A stretch of 64,000 nt of DNA from Candidatus Bandiella woodruffii (GCF_034359465.1 NZ_CP110820.1:62001-126000), one strand, 5' to 3'. Positions 50,797-59,674 are shown, numbered from the stretch's first letter. The notes: generated by a model not told the origin, from the sequence alone. A program made the numbers and translations.

Positions 50797-51603
50797 ATGA
50801 AAGAATTTATGGACATCAAAACTCGGTGGAATGAAGTCAATGCACTGGTCCGGATGAATATGGAGAAGATGCTGTTTGAAAAGGAGCATGCAAAAGAGGG
50901 TGTAATTGTCGAAGCGATGAGATACATGCTACTTAGCGAAGGAAAAATGTTGAGGCCTTTTTTAGTTTGCATAGTTAATGAAATGTTTGGCTTAAGTACA
51001 GATTTAGTAATTAGTGGAGCAACTGCCATTGAGATGATTCATACATACACATTGATACACGATGACTTGCCAGCGATGGATAATGATGATTATAGGCGTG
51101 GGAAATTATCTTGCCATAAAAAATATGGCGAAGCGATAGCAATTCTTGCTGGTGATGCATTGCTTACATTGGCGTTTCAGCTTTTGGTAGATACAAACGT
51201 GGAGCCGCAAATAAAATTAAAGTTAATCAAAGATACAACTGAGCTCATAGGTTATAAAGGCATAATAGCTGGCCAGGTGTTGGATTTGCTTGCAAAAAAA
51301 CAAAAATTAGATGCTGATGAACTAAAAAAGATGAGGATTTTGAAAACCTCCAATCTATTTATGGCCTCTTGCAGGTATTCAGCTACTATTAACAACGCGA
51401 ATGCAGCAGAGTTAAATGCTTTGGATAATTATGCAAAGAGTCTCGGCCTTGCATATCAAATTAAGGATGATATAGAAGACGGAGACGAACTCCAAAGTAA
51501 CTTTATGTTAAACGATATAGTAAATGAATCGTTGAATTATCTTGATATTTTTGGTAAAAAAGCAAAGGTCCTTAGAGATTTTACCAGCTACCTGTTTAAG
51601 TGA
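50797..51603 (+). CDS. ispA: Polyprenyl (farnesyl/geranylgeranyl) diphosphate synthase
   Basis: The 268-residue all-helical enzyme makes the isoprenoid chains for undecaprenyl and quinone synthesis. The first Asp-rich motif is in [16 protein letters not shown], and the second is [12 protein letters not shown]. The length fits an IspA-type short-chain synthase, and the exact product length cannot be read from sequence. Its stop overlaps the weak GTG start of petA, so it may share a transcript with petA and petB. Confidence 0.92.
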   Translation: MKEFMDIKTRWNEVNALVRMNMEKMLFEKEHAKEGVIVEAMRYMLLSEGKMLRPFLVCIVNEMFGLSTDLVISGATAIEMIHTYTLIHDDLPAMDNDDYRRGKLSCHKKYGEAIAILAGDALLTLAFQLLVDTNVEPQIKLKLIKDTTELIGYKGIIAGQVLDLLAKKQKLDADELKKMRILKTSNLFMASCRYSATINNANAAELNALDNYAKSLGLAYQIKDDIEDGDELQSNFMLNDIVNESLNYLDIFGKKAKVLRDFTSYLFK

Positions 51604-51611
51604 GATTTGAT

Positions 51612-52151
51612 ATGCAAGATAAAGAAAAAGAGACAAACGAAGAAGAAAAATCTTCCAGACGAGACTTCTTTGTGATGAGTGCAACAGCAGTTGCATGCGT
51701 TGGCGCAGCTGCCGCTGCAATCCCAATCATAAGCTCTTTGGGTCCAGACAAAGGGGTCCTGGCAGCAGGCAGTACTGAAGTTGATATATCAAACATAAAA
51801 CCAGGGGAGACTCACACAGTGATGTGGCGAGGAAAACCTGTTTTCATCACCAACAGAACACCTGAAGAAATTCAGGAAGCCGAAGGTGTTAATGTGGCTG
51901 AGTTAAGGGATCCACAAGAGGATAAAGACAGAGTTAAGCCTGGTAAAGCTGAATGGCTAGTAACAATAGGAATATGCACACACCTTGGATGCGTTCCGAT
52001 TGGTAATAAAGGCGAGTTTGGCGGTTGGTTTTGCCCATGCCATGGGTCTCATTATGATAGCTCAGGCAGAATTCGGAAAGGGCCTGCACCCAAAAATCTG
52101 GCTGTTCCACCGTATGAGTTCATTAGTGATACCAAGATTAAAATAGGATAA
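51612..52151 (+). CDS. petA: Ubiquinol-cytochrome c reductase Rieske iron-sulfur protein
   Basis: The protein has 179 residues from the ATG at 51612. An N-terminal Tat-type signal anchor is visible ([20 protein letters not shown]), followed by the [2Fe-2S] sites CTHLGC and CPCHGSHYD with the Pro loop [11 protein letters not shown]. It is the mobile electron carrier of the bc1 complex. It is followed by petB after 12 bases. Confidence 0.96.
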   Translation: MQDKEKETNEEEKSSRRDFFVMSATAVACVGAAAAAIPIISSLGPDKGVLAAGSTEVDISNIKPGETHTVMWRGKPVFITNRTPEEIQEAEGVNVAELRDPQEDKDRVKPGKAEWLVTIGICTHLGCVPIGNKGEFGGWFCPCHGSHYDSSGRIRKGPAPKNLAVPPYEFISDTKIKIG

Positions 52152-52163
52152 GATATCTAAAAT

Positions 52164-53366
52164 ATGAAGAAAACCACAACAAGCATCTCAGATTCTATTA
52201 TAAACTGGATTGAATATAGGTTGCCGATATTTAGTTTTATCAAACACTCTTCAGAGTATCAAGTGCCTAAAAACCTTAATTACGCCTGGAGTTTTGGCTC
52301 TATGGCTGGAATCGCTTTGGTCTTCCAAATAATAACAGGGCTGTTTTTGGCAATGCAATACACCCCCCATGTAAAAATGGCGTTCGACAGTGTTGAAAAC
52401 ATTATGAGGAACGTTAATTATGGGTGGTTAATCCGATATATGCATGCAGTGGGAGCATCAATGTTTTTTGCAACTATTTACATTCATATGGCCAGAGGGC
52501 TTTATTACGGCTCATACAAATCTCCACGTGAGTTGGTGTGGTTTTTCGGGTTATTTATATTCGTGGCTACCATGGCAACAGCGTTTATGGGATACGTATT
52601 GCCTTGGGGGCAGATGAGCTATTGGGGGGCTAATGTGATAACCAATTTGTTCTCCGCAATCCCTTTTGTTGGAGATGATGTAGTAATATGGTTATGGGGC
52701 GGTTTTTCAGTGGATAATCCTACGCTTAACAGATTTTTTGCACTTCATTTTTTGTTACCATTCGTGATTGTTGGTCTTATAATAGTCCATATTATCGCGC
52801 TCCATGTACATGGATCTAACAACCCAACAGGTGTTGAGATAAAGTCCAAGAGGGATTCAATAGCTTTCCATCCTTATTACACGATCAAGGATTTCTTTGG
52901 TTTTGGTATATTCTTCATGATATACTTTTACTTCGTGTTTTTCCAACCAAACATGCTTGGGCATCCAGATAATTACATCGAAGCCAATCCTCTTGTAACT
53001 CCAGCACACATAGTACCAGAGTGGTATTTTCTTCCATTCTACGCAATTTTACGATCTATTCCGGATAAACTTGCCGGGGTGGTTGCTATGTTTGGGGCAA
53101 TTGTTATACTATTTGCTTTGCCGTGGCTTGATAGATGCAAAGTAAAAAGCGCTAGATACCGTCCTCTGTTCAGAATTTTTACATATATGTTTTTTGTTAA
53201 CTTTATCATTTTGGGATATTTAGGTGGTGAGGTTGCAGAAGAACCTTACATCACGTTTAGTCAGATATCTATGGGATGGTATTTTAGCCATTTCTTGATA
53301 ATTTTGCCACTGTTATCCAAGTTCGAGAAAACAAAGCCCTTACCTGATTCTATCAGCATGAGTTAA
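52164..53366 (+). CDS. petB: Cytochrome b of the bc1 complex
   Basis: The 400-residue membrane protein has eight helices and bis-His heme ligands in [20 protein letters not shown] and [20 protein letters not shown]. The PEWY motif of the quinol site is in [19 protein letters not shown]. It oxidises quinol together with Rieske. The gene for cytochrome c1 (petC), normally next, does not follow; the region ends in repeat-like sequence and an unrelated minus-strand gene. Confidence 0.96.
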   Translation: MKKTTTSISDSIINWIEYRLPIFSFIKHSSEYQVPKNLNYAWSFGSMAGIALVFQIITGLFLAMQYTPHVKMAFDSVENIMRNVNYGWLIRYMHAVGASMFFATIYIHMARGLYYGSYKSPRELVWFFGLFIFVATMATAFMGYVLPWGQMSYWGANVITNLFSAIPFVGDDVVIWLWGGFSVDNPTLNRFFALHFLLPFVIVGLIIVHIIALHVHGSNNPTGVEIKSKRDSIAFHPYYTIKDFFGFGIFFMIYFYFVFFQPNMLGHPDNYIEANPLVTPAHIVPEWYFLPFYAILRSIPDKLAGVVAMFGAIVILFALPWLDRCKVKSARYRPLFRIFTYMFFVNFIILGYLGGEVAEEPYITFSQISMGWYFSHFLIILPLLSKFEKTKPLPDSISMS

Positions 53367-53390
53367 ATTTATAAGACCGTTAAGAACTCC

Positions 53391-53496
53391 CTCCGTCAAA
53401 AGTTGAAGTTAAAATTTGAAATTTTCTTATGGATTTGATCAGATTTTTATCTGCTTATACCCTCGCTTCACCATACTTCAACATATTTTGACGGAG
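53391..53496. repeat. MITE-like inverted repeat downstream of petB
   Basis: The 106-base stretch starts CTCCGTCAAAAGTTGAAG and ends CTTCAACATATTTTGACGGAG, so its arms of about 20 bases are inverted copies with a three-base insertion. A 7-base word AGACCGT occurs just outside both ends (53374-53380 and 53497-53503), although with ten extra bases on the left. The arm resembles the end of repeat family B (TCCGTCAAAATTG). No coding content is seen. Confidence 0.6.
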
Positions 53497-53515
53497 AGAC
53501 CGTATACCGCTTTAT

Positions 53516-54355
53516 CTATGATAGTTCATAATGGAAAGTTGTGGTTTCAACGATTGCTAAGGACTGAGTGCTATCGGCAGCATCAGAACTGCCTATAACA
53601 ACAGTGTTATCACCAACGTCGCTTTCGACATATTTGCTTGGCAATATATTGTCAAACCCGCCACTCTTATAAATTGAGTATAACTCATACGCACCCAATC
53701 CTGACACTATTGAACCAGCAAGCAACGGTGTATCCCATATATAACCACCAAGTTGCACAACAGCATTAGCTGAATAGAAACCTACATAAGCAATGTCTGC
53801 GACTGTATGCAATGCACCAACACTTAACCATCCCAATGCTGCCGAAGAGTAATAAGCAGCATACCCAATATCCTGTATGATTTCACATCCATGGAAAATG
53901 GTCATCCCAACTTGTTCCAAAACGTTTAGAACATATATGGGGGCTGGCCCACTATGAGATAGTACGTCCAATCCCACTACAGCCGCTGTATAATATTTTA
54001 GGTGGGTAAAATCGTATAAGCTGGAGTAGGTAAAACCATTAGTATCGCCTTCAGATACATCTTTTGCCAATGGCTGATCTTTATTTTCAATAACGCTGTT
54101 TTTAGCCATACTCTCAGAGTTGATTTTTCTATAAAGTTTGGCAAACGCTTTACCCATACCCCCATTAGGAACATACTCAACAACATTGCTTTGTTTAAAA
54201 GTAGGCAAATATGTCGAAAATGGCGTGGTTGAAAAATCATCTAAAAAAGGTGAGGAAAGCACATATTCATTGACACCATCAGCACTTTTTACAACATCTA
54301 CTTGAGACGCCTGTGGAACAGATATTAATATACTGTTTTGTTTATCACTATTCAT
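53516..54355 (-). CDS. Unknown 279-residue protein with hydrophobic Tyr/Ala/Gly-rich core
   Basis: The start is the ATG at 54355, with GGGGA eight bases upstream; a frame extension to 54391 enters the IS and is not real. Residues 1-108 are polar and Ser/Val/Asp-rich. Residues about 115-230 are hydrophobic, Tyr- and Ala-rich, with two quasi-repeats (QDIGYAAYYSSAALGWLS and ADIAYVGFYSANAVVQLG). A polar acidic tail ends HYELS. There is no N-terminal signal peptide. I do not recognise the family. It might insert in a membrane or be a secreted effector, but nothing here proves it. An IS5-family element ends only about 20 bases upstream. Confidence 0.65.
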   Translation of the reverse strand: MNSDKQNSILISVPQASQVDVVKSADGVNEYVLSSPFLDDFSTTPFSTYLPTFKQSNVVEYVPNGGMGKAFAKLYRKINSESMAKNSVIENKDQPLAKDVSEGDTNGFTYSSLYDFTHLKYYTAAVVGLDVLSHSGPAPIYVLNVLEQVGMTIFHGCEIIQDIGYAAYYSSAALGWLSVGALHTVADIAYVGFYSANAVVQLGGYIWDTPLLAGSIVSGLGAYELYSIYKSGGFDNILPSKYVESDVGDNTVVIGSSDAADSTQSLAIVETTTFHYELS

Positions 54356-54375
54356 AAAATATCCCCATATTAAAT

Positions 54376-55213
54376 TAGATAATGTCGTCATGAGATTTTA
54401 AGCCAAAGAGATAAACATCTAATCTGAATTGCGGCAAGGAAAGAAGCTGAATTTTTAGCATATCTGGTTGCAATTCCCCTCCATCTTTTAAGATGAAGAA
54501 AGGTGTTTTCTACAATATGCCTTATTTTATATAAATCTTTATTGTATTTTCTCTGGGTGATTCTGTTCTTTTTAGGAGGAATAACAACTCTCATGCCCAA
54601 TTCTTGGGCATGGTCAATTATGTAATTAGCATCGTACCCTCTGTCGGCTAGTAAGTACTCAGCTTTCATCTCTTCAATAAGATTAACAGCCTGCTTGCAA
54701 TCAGCTTCTGAGCCTTTTGTGATAATAACTTTGAGTGGCATACCATGTGAATCCACGGCAAGGTGAATCTTTGTATTGAGCCCCCTTTTGTACGACTCAT
54801 ATCTTGATTGCCGCCTTTTGCACCTGAAGCATGTGGATGCACTTTACTATGACTTGCGTCTATCATTAACCATTCCATATCAGGTTCTTTCACAAATATC
54901 TCCAATAAAGCCTCCCATATCCTTTTGTCTCTCCATCTGCAAAATCTTTTATGTGTATTTTTCCATCCTCCATATTCTGAAGGCAAATCTCTCCAGGGAG
55001 AACCTGTTCTTAATATCCAAAATACTGCGTTAATGAATCTTCTGTTATTATGTGCCAAACCTCCCCACGTACCCTCCCTTCCTGGCAAATGATCCTTTAT
55101 CAAATCCCACATATTATCTGTTATATCATGCCTATGTAGCCCTAAATCCATTTTTACTCCTGATTTATCTTTTCTTTCATATTATACCACAAATCTCATG
55201 ACGACACTATCTA
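54376..55213 (-). mobile_element. IS5-family (IS427-like) insertion sequence, complete
   Basis: The element is about 838 bp with 23-base inverted ends differing at one base, TAGATAATGTCGTCATGAG on the left and its complement with G for A on the right. The transposase is in two overlapping frames. The outermost TA/TA may be target sequence (TTA and TAA flanks), as in the IS427 group. It separates the unknown gene at 53516-54355 from its original upstream region. Confidence 0.88.
54388..55151 (-). CDS. IS5-family transposase made by -1 frameshift (two frames)
   Basis: The first frame runs 55151 to 54666 (MDLGLHRHDITDNMWDLIKD; Asp in MIDASHSKVHPHASGAKGG) and the second ends at 54388 (LLADRGYDANYIID with the second Asp; RHIVENTFLHLKRWRGIATR with the Glu). 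The switch falls in a run AAAAGGGGG near 54783-54791, where a -1 slip joins MSRTKGG to LNTKIHLAVDSHG. The two-frame arrangement is known for this IS group. No internal stops are seen, so it may be active. Confidence 0.88.
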
Positions 55214-55595
55214 AGGAAGTTTGGACCATGGTCTAAAAAAATTAACAAAAAACTGGTTTCCCCAAGAATTCAAAAGATTTCTTTGAGGTGGGATATGGTA
55301 ATTTTTAGCTTTTTATTGATTCTGCGAAGCGTGATTTTATGAGCTTAGGCAGTAAGAACCGTTAAACGTTTTAAATTAAAGCAGATAGCATTCATAAATT
55401 CAGCAAACTGATTTTTGGCAATTCCTATGTATCGCAATCGTTTATTATCTTGAGAAAACACCCTCTCAAACGGAGCCCTTATGGAAGTATAGTATCGATC
55501 AAGGTCAAAATTCTTTTGCTTCATATTGTTTTTCTTGATGGCGCAAAAATGAATACCTCTGCTTTTAGCTGCATTCTTTGCTGGTGCAACACAAG
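55213..55595 (-). mobile_element. IS5-type element remnant, copy 2
   Basis: The first 279 bases repeat 29872-30150 closely. This copy continues about 100 bases further into the transposase before it is cut by the IS1-family element at about 55596. It lies directly against the right end of the complete IS5-family element. It explains the stretch 55214-55595, which has no intact gene. Confidence 0.82.
55345..55595 (-). pseudogene. IS5-type transposase, C-terminal fragment (copy 2)
   Basis: The fragment has about 83 codons: CVAPAKNAAKSRGIHFCAIK, then YYTSIRAPFERVFSQDNKRL with the catalytic Glu, ending NLKRLTVLTA. The N-terminal part was removed at the IS1 junction. It is closely related to 30004-30150 and belongs to a different IS from the one at 54376. 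Confidence 0.82.
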
Positions 55596-56380
55596 GGAGT
55601 GTTGCCATAAGATAGATAAGATGCTAAAATGAATATAGCGAGCAACAAAGAAAATAGAGATATGAATACAGAGTGTAAAAAATGCAGTAGCAGTAAATAC
55701 GTTAAGAATGGTAATATTAGGGGTATGCAAAGGTATAAATGCAAAGAGTGTGGATGTAATTTTACAAACACTAAATTAAGAGGCTGTTCGCCAGAGATGA
55801 AGGCTCTGGCAGTGTTATTGTACAGCATGGGAAAAAGTAGCTTTAGATGGCTAGGGAAATTATTTAAAGTAGCTCATACTAGCGTATATAAGTGGATAAT
55901 ACTGTATGCTAAAAAGATACCAAGACCAACAGTGCCGGAAGAATTGAGAGAAGTTGAAATAGATGAGATGTGGCATTTTGTAGATTCAAAAAAAACAAAT
56001 TATGGATATGGAAAGCCTATAGTAGGGAGCTCAAGAGAGTTGTTGCCTGGGTGGTTGGTAAGCGTAACGTTACAACCTTTAGAAAATTGTGGAAAATCAT
56101 AAGTAGAGATAATTGCACTTATTACACAGACGATTGGTCTGTTTATTCAGAGGTTATACCTCGCCATCAACATGTTGTTGGCAAACAACATACACTCTCA
56201 ATTGAGTCCAATAACTCAAACACAAGGCACAGAATTGCAAGAATGACCAGAAAAACAAAGGTAGTTTCAAAATCTGAAGAAGTTGTCGATCTTACGATTA
56301 AGCTCTGGCTACATTTTGAGGATAACAATAATTTCCTAAGTGAGCAGGGCAATTTTATATCTATCTTTGGCTAACACTCT
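55596..56380 (+). mobile_element. IS1-family insertion sequence, first copy
   Basis: The element is about 785 bp. The left end GGAGTGTTGCCATAAGATAG and the right end (reverse complement AGAGTGTTAGCCAAAGATAG) are imperfect inverted repeats. It contains one transposase in two frames. The flanks are an IS5 remnant on the left and a broken barrel-like gene on the right, without a visible target duplication, so the left side was probably rearranged. Confidence 0.85.
55629..56374 (+). CDS. IS1-family transposase by -1 frameshift (first copy)
   Basis: Frame one (55629-56102) has the zinc-ribbon CKKCSSSKYVKNG and YKCKECGCNF, and the first catalytic residue near EIDEMWHFV. The run of eight A at 55988-55995, followed by C, lets a -1 slip join DSKK to NKLWIWKAYSRELKRVVAWV. 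Frame two then continues to 56374 with YYTDDWSVYSEVIP and a C-terminal ESNNSNTRHRIARMTRKTK (Glu). An A-run frameshift is the normal way IS1 elements make transposase. Confidence 0.87.
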
Positions 56381-57097
56381 GAATAATTATTCTCAAAAGT
56401 AAAAATCAACGAGGTCTTGTCTGAGATTTTTAATCCTAAAATTGCTGCAAAAAACAATTCATTATTTTTTATTTTAGAATGTAGCTTAGCTGCAGACATG
56501 ACTTCAAAAAAATTTCCCTTCATTTTTCCCATATCAAATGACCTAGCATAAGCAGCTCCGAACTTCAGTGAGGGATGAAAAACATGAGCACCACCTGCTC
56601 CTTGTATAGCAGGCGGCAACCCTATCATTACATCAAAAGAAGCCCGCTGATTTGCTTTTTTATATAACAATGTCCTAAGTCCTAAATCATACCCAACTCC
56701 AACAAAGTTCATATTAACTTTTGCATTTCTTAGTAGTATTTTTTCATCTTCTGATATCTGCTGATTACTTTGTATGTATTTCACGTCCTCTTTATTAAGT
56801 TGGCTATAATTGCCGTTGTTATGATGTACGGCATTATCTCCTTCGTCTAAGTCTATCTTTAAGGTACACATTATTCTTTGTATCTCTAATTTACTGATAA
56901 AAGTAAATCTATCAGATAACCCTCGCTCTTTATAAATTGAAAATATAAGTTTTTTTGTACTATCGTTGAAGAACAACTGTTGATTTGCAGCAGTATTTAT
57001 ATAACAGAACGACGTACTGTAACCTGAATCAAGCGCTATGCCATACTCAGTATATTTGTGTTTTTTTCCTCTTTCCCATGCATAACCAAGAAGCTTT
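56381..57097 (-). pseudogene. Barrel-like hypothetical gene broken by two IS1-family elements
   Basis: About 238 codons remain, from ERGKKHKYTEYGIALDSG to FTFENNYS. The IS1 at 56380 supplies a premature stop. The other IS1 at 57098-57902 separates it from 57903-57946, where no in-frame ATG is seen. The C-terminal half alternates short strands (VGVGYDLGLRTLLYKKA; FHPSLKFGAAYARSFD; ELFFAAILGLKISDKTSLIF), which looks like an outer membrane beta-barrel, but this is an inference. The apparent hydrophobic N terminus of the longer frame is only antisense IS1 sequence. Confidence 0.68.
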
Positions 57098-57902
57098 GGG
57101 AGTGTTTTAAAAGGGATAGGAAAGAAGAAAAGAATGTGATATAAGGAGAGGGAAGGAAAAAAAAGAAAGGGAAAAATGGAGAAAATAGAATGTAAATATT
57201 GCAAAGGGAAAGGGGTATCAAAAAATGGATATGCAAGGAAAAAGCAGAGATACAAATGTAAGAGTTGTAATAAAAACTTTACAGAAGGAGATGGTAGGAA
57301 GAATTGGAAATATGGTAATAAAGAGAGGAGCATGGTGATAAAGATGTATCTAAATAACTGCGGAATTAGGAGGATAGCTCACATATTAAATATCCCGTTA
57401 AGTACAGTATTTTATTGGATCAAACAAGCAGGGAAAGTAGTAGATGAGATGGTGACGAATCAAAAGATAGAGGGAGATAAGAGGCGTATAGAGATATTAG
57501 AGATGGATGAGCTATATACATACGTCAAAAAAAAGAGAATAAAACAAGAATATGGACTGCTGTCGATAGGGACAGATTCAAAACTGTTGCGTTTAAAGTA
57601 GGTTCAGGTGATAAAGAAAATTACGTAGATTTAGCTCGTGAGCTAGGAGAAAAATACCAAATTCGTTATATGTGTACAGATGGGTATGAGGTCTATTGTC
57701 ATTATAAAATTGCTCAAATACATCTGCAGACAAAGTCTGAAACTTGTTTGGTTGAGAGCTTCAATTCCTCCTTAAGGGATATGCTTGCTAGATTAAATCG
57801 CAAGACTAAACGCTTTAGCAAGTGTTCTGAAATGCTAAGATTATCCCTTGTTTTATTTTTTAACAAAGCTTTAGCTCTTTCTATCTATTTATGAACACTC
57901 CC
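57098..57902 (+). mobile_element. IS1-family insertion sequence, second copy, with target duplication
   Basis: The element is 805 bp with ends GGGAGTGTT and AACACTCCC. It is flanked by an exact 8-base direct repeat GAAGCTTT (57090-57097 and 57903-57910), which shows a simple and relatively recent insertion. It disrupts the barrel-like gene at 56381-57097. It is only distantly similar to the IS1 element at 55596. Confidence 0.92.
57176..57894 (+). CDS. IS1-family transposase by -1 frameshift (second copy)
   Basis: Frame one (57176-57601) has the zinc ribbon CKYCKGKGVSKNGYARKKQR and CKSCNKNF, and EILEMDELYTYVKKK. A run of eight A near 57524-57531 allows a -1 slip into the frame reading KENKTRIWTAVDRDRFKTVA, which continues through CTDGYEVYCHYK and KSETCLVESFNSSLRDMLAR to 57894. 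The second Asp and the Glu of IS1-type catalysis lie in those segments. No other lesion is seen, so it may be active. Confidence 0.87.
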
Positions 57903-57946
57903 GAAGCTTTGTTGGGCATAATACAAAACAACATATAATTAGTATT

Positions 57947-58651
57947 TTAAAAAATTTTTCCCTTAAATGATGCATTTCTTGCCTTCCTGACAACCATCTC
58001 TGATTGGATGATAACCATTATTATGGATATAGCAAGAAAAAATATTGCCAGAAATGTGATACTTAAAGGAAAAAGCATAGATGCATGTATCTTGGGGCCG
58101 TTAAATGTAAGGACGCTGCTTTTTTGATGCAACGTTGCCCACAAATCAACAGAGAACTTTATAATGGGCAAGTCTAACAGCCCGAAGATCGCAAGGACTG
58201 CCGACACTTTGGCGGCTCTGAGTTCATTTTGAAATGAATGCCTCATCATAAAATATAGTAGTTCGAAGCAAAATAATATAAGCATTGATGTCAATCTTGC
58301 ATCCCAAATCCACCAAGTACCCCATGCTGGTTTACCCCATATTGCACCGGTTAGAAGTGTGCATATAGTCAGATATATACTCACATACGCAGAGGATTTG
58401 GCAGTAATATCATAAACTGGATTTCTGAAGATTAAGAACAGCAATGAGAATGCCCCTAAAAAGAAATAAAATGCCACAGCAAGCCATGCAGAGGGTACGT
58501 GCAAATATAATATTTTAACTAAACTTCCCTGCAAATAATCATCTGGAGAATCAAAGAAGATTATATATAAAGCATATGCGAATAAAATAGAGGATAATCC
58601 AAATGTTATAACAAGTGTTTTAAGGAAATGTTTATTAAAGAATTTAAGCAT
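57947..58651 (-). CDS. ccmC: Heme exporter/heme-handling protein CcmC
   Basis: The 234-residue protein has six membrane helices and the tryptophan-rich WGTWWIWDARLTSMLI loop with flanking His (YLHVPSAW; LHQKSSVLTFNGPKIHAS) that binds heme for transfer to CcmE. This is cytochrome c maturation system I. It directly follows ccoP by eight bases, an unusual position that fits its job of supplying CcoO and CcoP with c-type hemes. Other ccm genes are not in the window. Confidence 0.94.
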   Translation of the reverse strand: MLKFFNKHFLKTLVITFGLSSILFAYALYIIFFDSPDDYLQGSLVKILYLHVPSAWLAVAFYFFLGAFSLLFLIFRNPVYDITAKSSAYVSIYLTICTLLTGAIWGKPAWGTWWIWDARLTSMLILFCFELLYFMMRHSFQNELRAAKVSAVLAIFGLLDLPIIKFSVDLWATLHQKSSVLTFNGPKIHASMLFPLSITFLAIFFLAISIIMVIIQSEMVVRKARNASFKGKIF

Positions 58652-58659
58652 ATTTGAGC

Positions 58660-59505
58660 CTAATCACTACCACCACTCAATTGGTTCACATAAATTGCAA
58701 GTTGCCTAATTGTTGGATCTGATAATTTCCCTTGCCAGTACGGCATCACTCCAGCCCTGCCATTGTAAATAACGTCATAAATAGTGTTGTAATCTTTACC
58801 GTAAAGCCAAATAGCGTCACGTAAATTGGGGGCCCCAAATTCCTTTAAACCTGATGCATCCGCACCGTGGCACGAAGAGCAGTTTTGTTGGAACAGCGCG
58901 TTTGCATCGTCATCGGAATAAGAATTGTTGTTTAAATTCATAACATATTTTGTTAGGCTGTCTATTTGTTTTGGTGTTAAAATTTTATCCTTGCCAAATG
59001 CTGCCATTGCAGAATCTCTTGTATCGTCGTGATTGGAACGTATTCCGTACTTGATCGTTGTGTATATATCATCAATTTCCCCACCCCACATCCATGCACC
59101 TGAAGCAAGGCTTGGGTAGCCAATATTGCCACCTCCTCCAGCTCCATGGCAAACTACACAGTTGTTTTCAAATGCAGATTTTCCACCTGCCATAGCAAAC
59201 TTTGTTAGCTTCTTGTCTTTCAATACCTCCTCAAAACTACTTTTGTTAAATTGTTCCTGATATTTAAATCGTACCTTTTCTAAGTCTTTCAGTTTTTCAT
59301 CAACTTCTCCACCAGATGACCAGCCTAAAATACCGCCACTATTGGGTACAGGCCACGCTGGGTATAAAAGCCAGTATCCAAGTGCAAAAAACAAAGATCC
59401 GTAAAAGAATAGCCTCAACCAGAAAGGGTCAGGTGTGTCATACTCTTTGATACCATCCCATTCATGGCCAGTTGTTTTAGTTTCTTCTTTTTCCTCTTTT
59501 CTCAC
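58660..59505 (-). CDS. ccoP: cbb3-type cytochrome c oxidase subunit III (diheme)
   Basis: The 281-residue protein starts at GTG 59505, overlapping the ccoQ stop in GTGA. A cytosolic N terminus (GIKEYDTPDPFWLRLFFYGS) and one membrane helix precede two cytochrome c domains with CVVCHGAG (near residue 120) and CSSCHGAD (near residue 210) and distal Met ligands. It passes electrons from cytochrome c to CcoO and CcoN. It is the fourth gene of ccoNOQP. Confidence 0.95.
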   Translation of the reverse strand: MRKEEKEETKTTGHEWDGIKEYDTPDPFWLRLFFYGSLFFALGYWLLYPAWPVPNSGGILGWSSGGEVDEKLKDLEKVRFKYQEQFNKSSFEEVLKDKKLTKFAMAGGKSAFENNCVVCHGAGGGGNIGYPSLASGAWMWGGEIDDIYTTIKYGIRSNHDDTRDSAMAAFGKDKILTPKQIDSLTKYVMNLNNNSYSDDDANALFQQNCSSCHGADASGLKEFGAPNLRDAIWLYGKDYNTIYDVIYNGRAGVMPYWQGKLSDPTIRQLAIYVNQLSGGSD

Positions 59506-59654
59506 TTTTTTGCCTCATCTTTGTTAATTGGAATTCTACTTAGTTTCTCATATAGTTTCTTTGATTTTGGGCGATATAACCAACCCAAAAGAACCACTAT
59601 ACTAAAACTTAAAAAAATCAGTGTTCCAATTTTTATGTATAGAATTTCACGCAT
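59502..59654 (-). CDS. ccoQ: cbb3-type cytochrome oxidase accessory subunit CcoQ (50 residues)
   Basis: An ATG at 59654 opens a 50-codon frame, MREILYIKIGTLIFLSFSIV and onwards, ending INKDEAKK and TGA at 59502-59504. One membrane helix (residues about 9-26) is followed by WLYRPKSKKLYEKLSRIP, a CcoQ/FixQ-like short basic tail. It lies exactly between ccoO and ccoP and overlaps the ccoP start. It is too short for most gene finders and easily missed. CcoQ stabilises the oxidase. Confidence 0.88.
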   Translation of the reverse strand: MREILYIKIGTLIFLSFSIVVLLGWLYRPKSKKLYEKLSRIPINKDEAKK

Positions 59655-59674
59655 GGTATGTGTATGGTTAATTT

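Noticed and set aside
57091-57333. Hydrophobic N-terminal extension of the barrel-like minus-strand frame
   Set aside because: It is the antisense of the IS1 left end and lies beyond the target duplication, so it is not part of the original protein.
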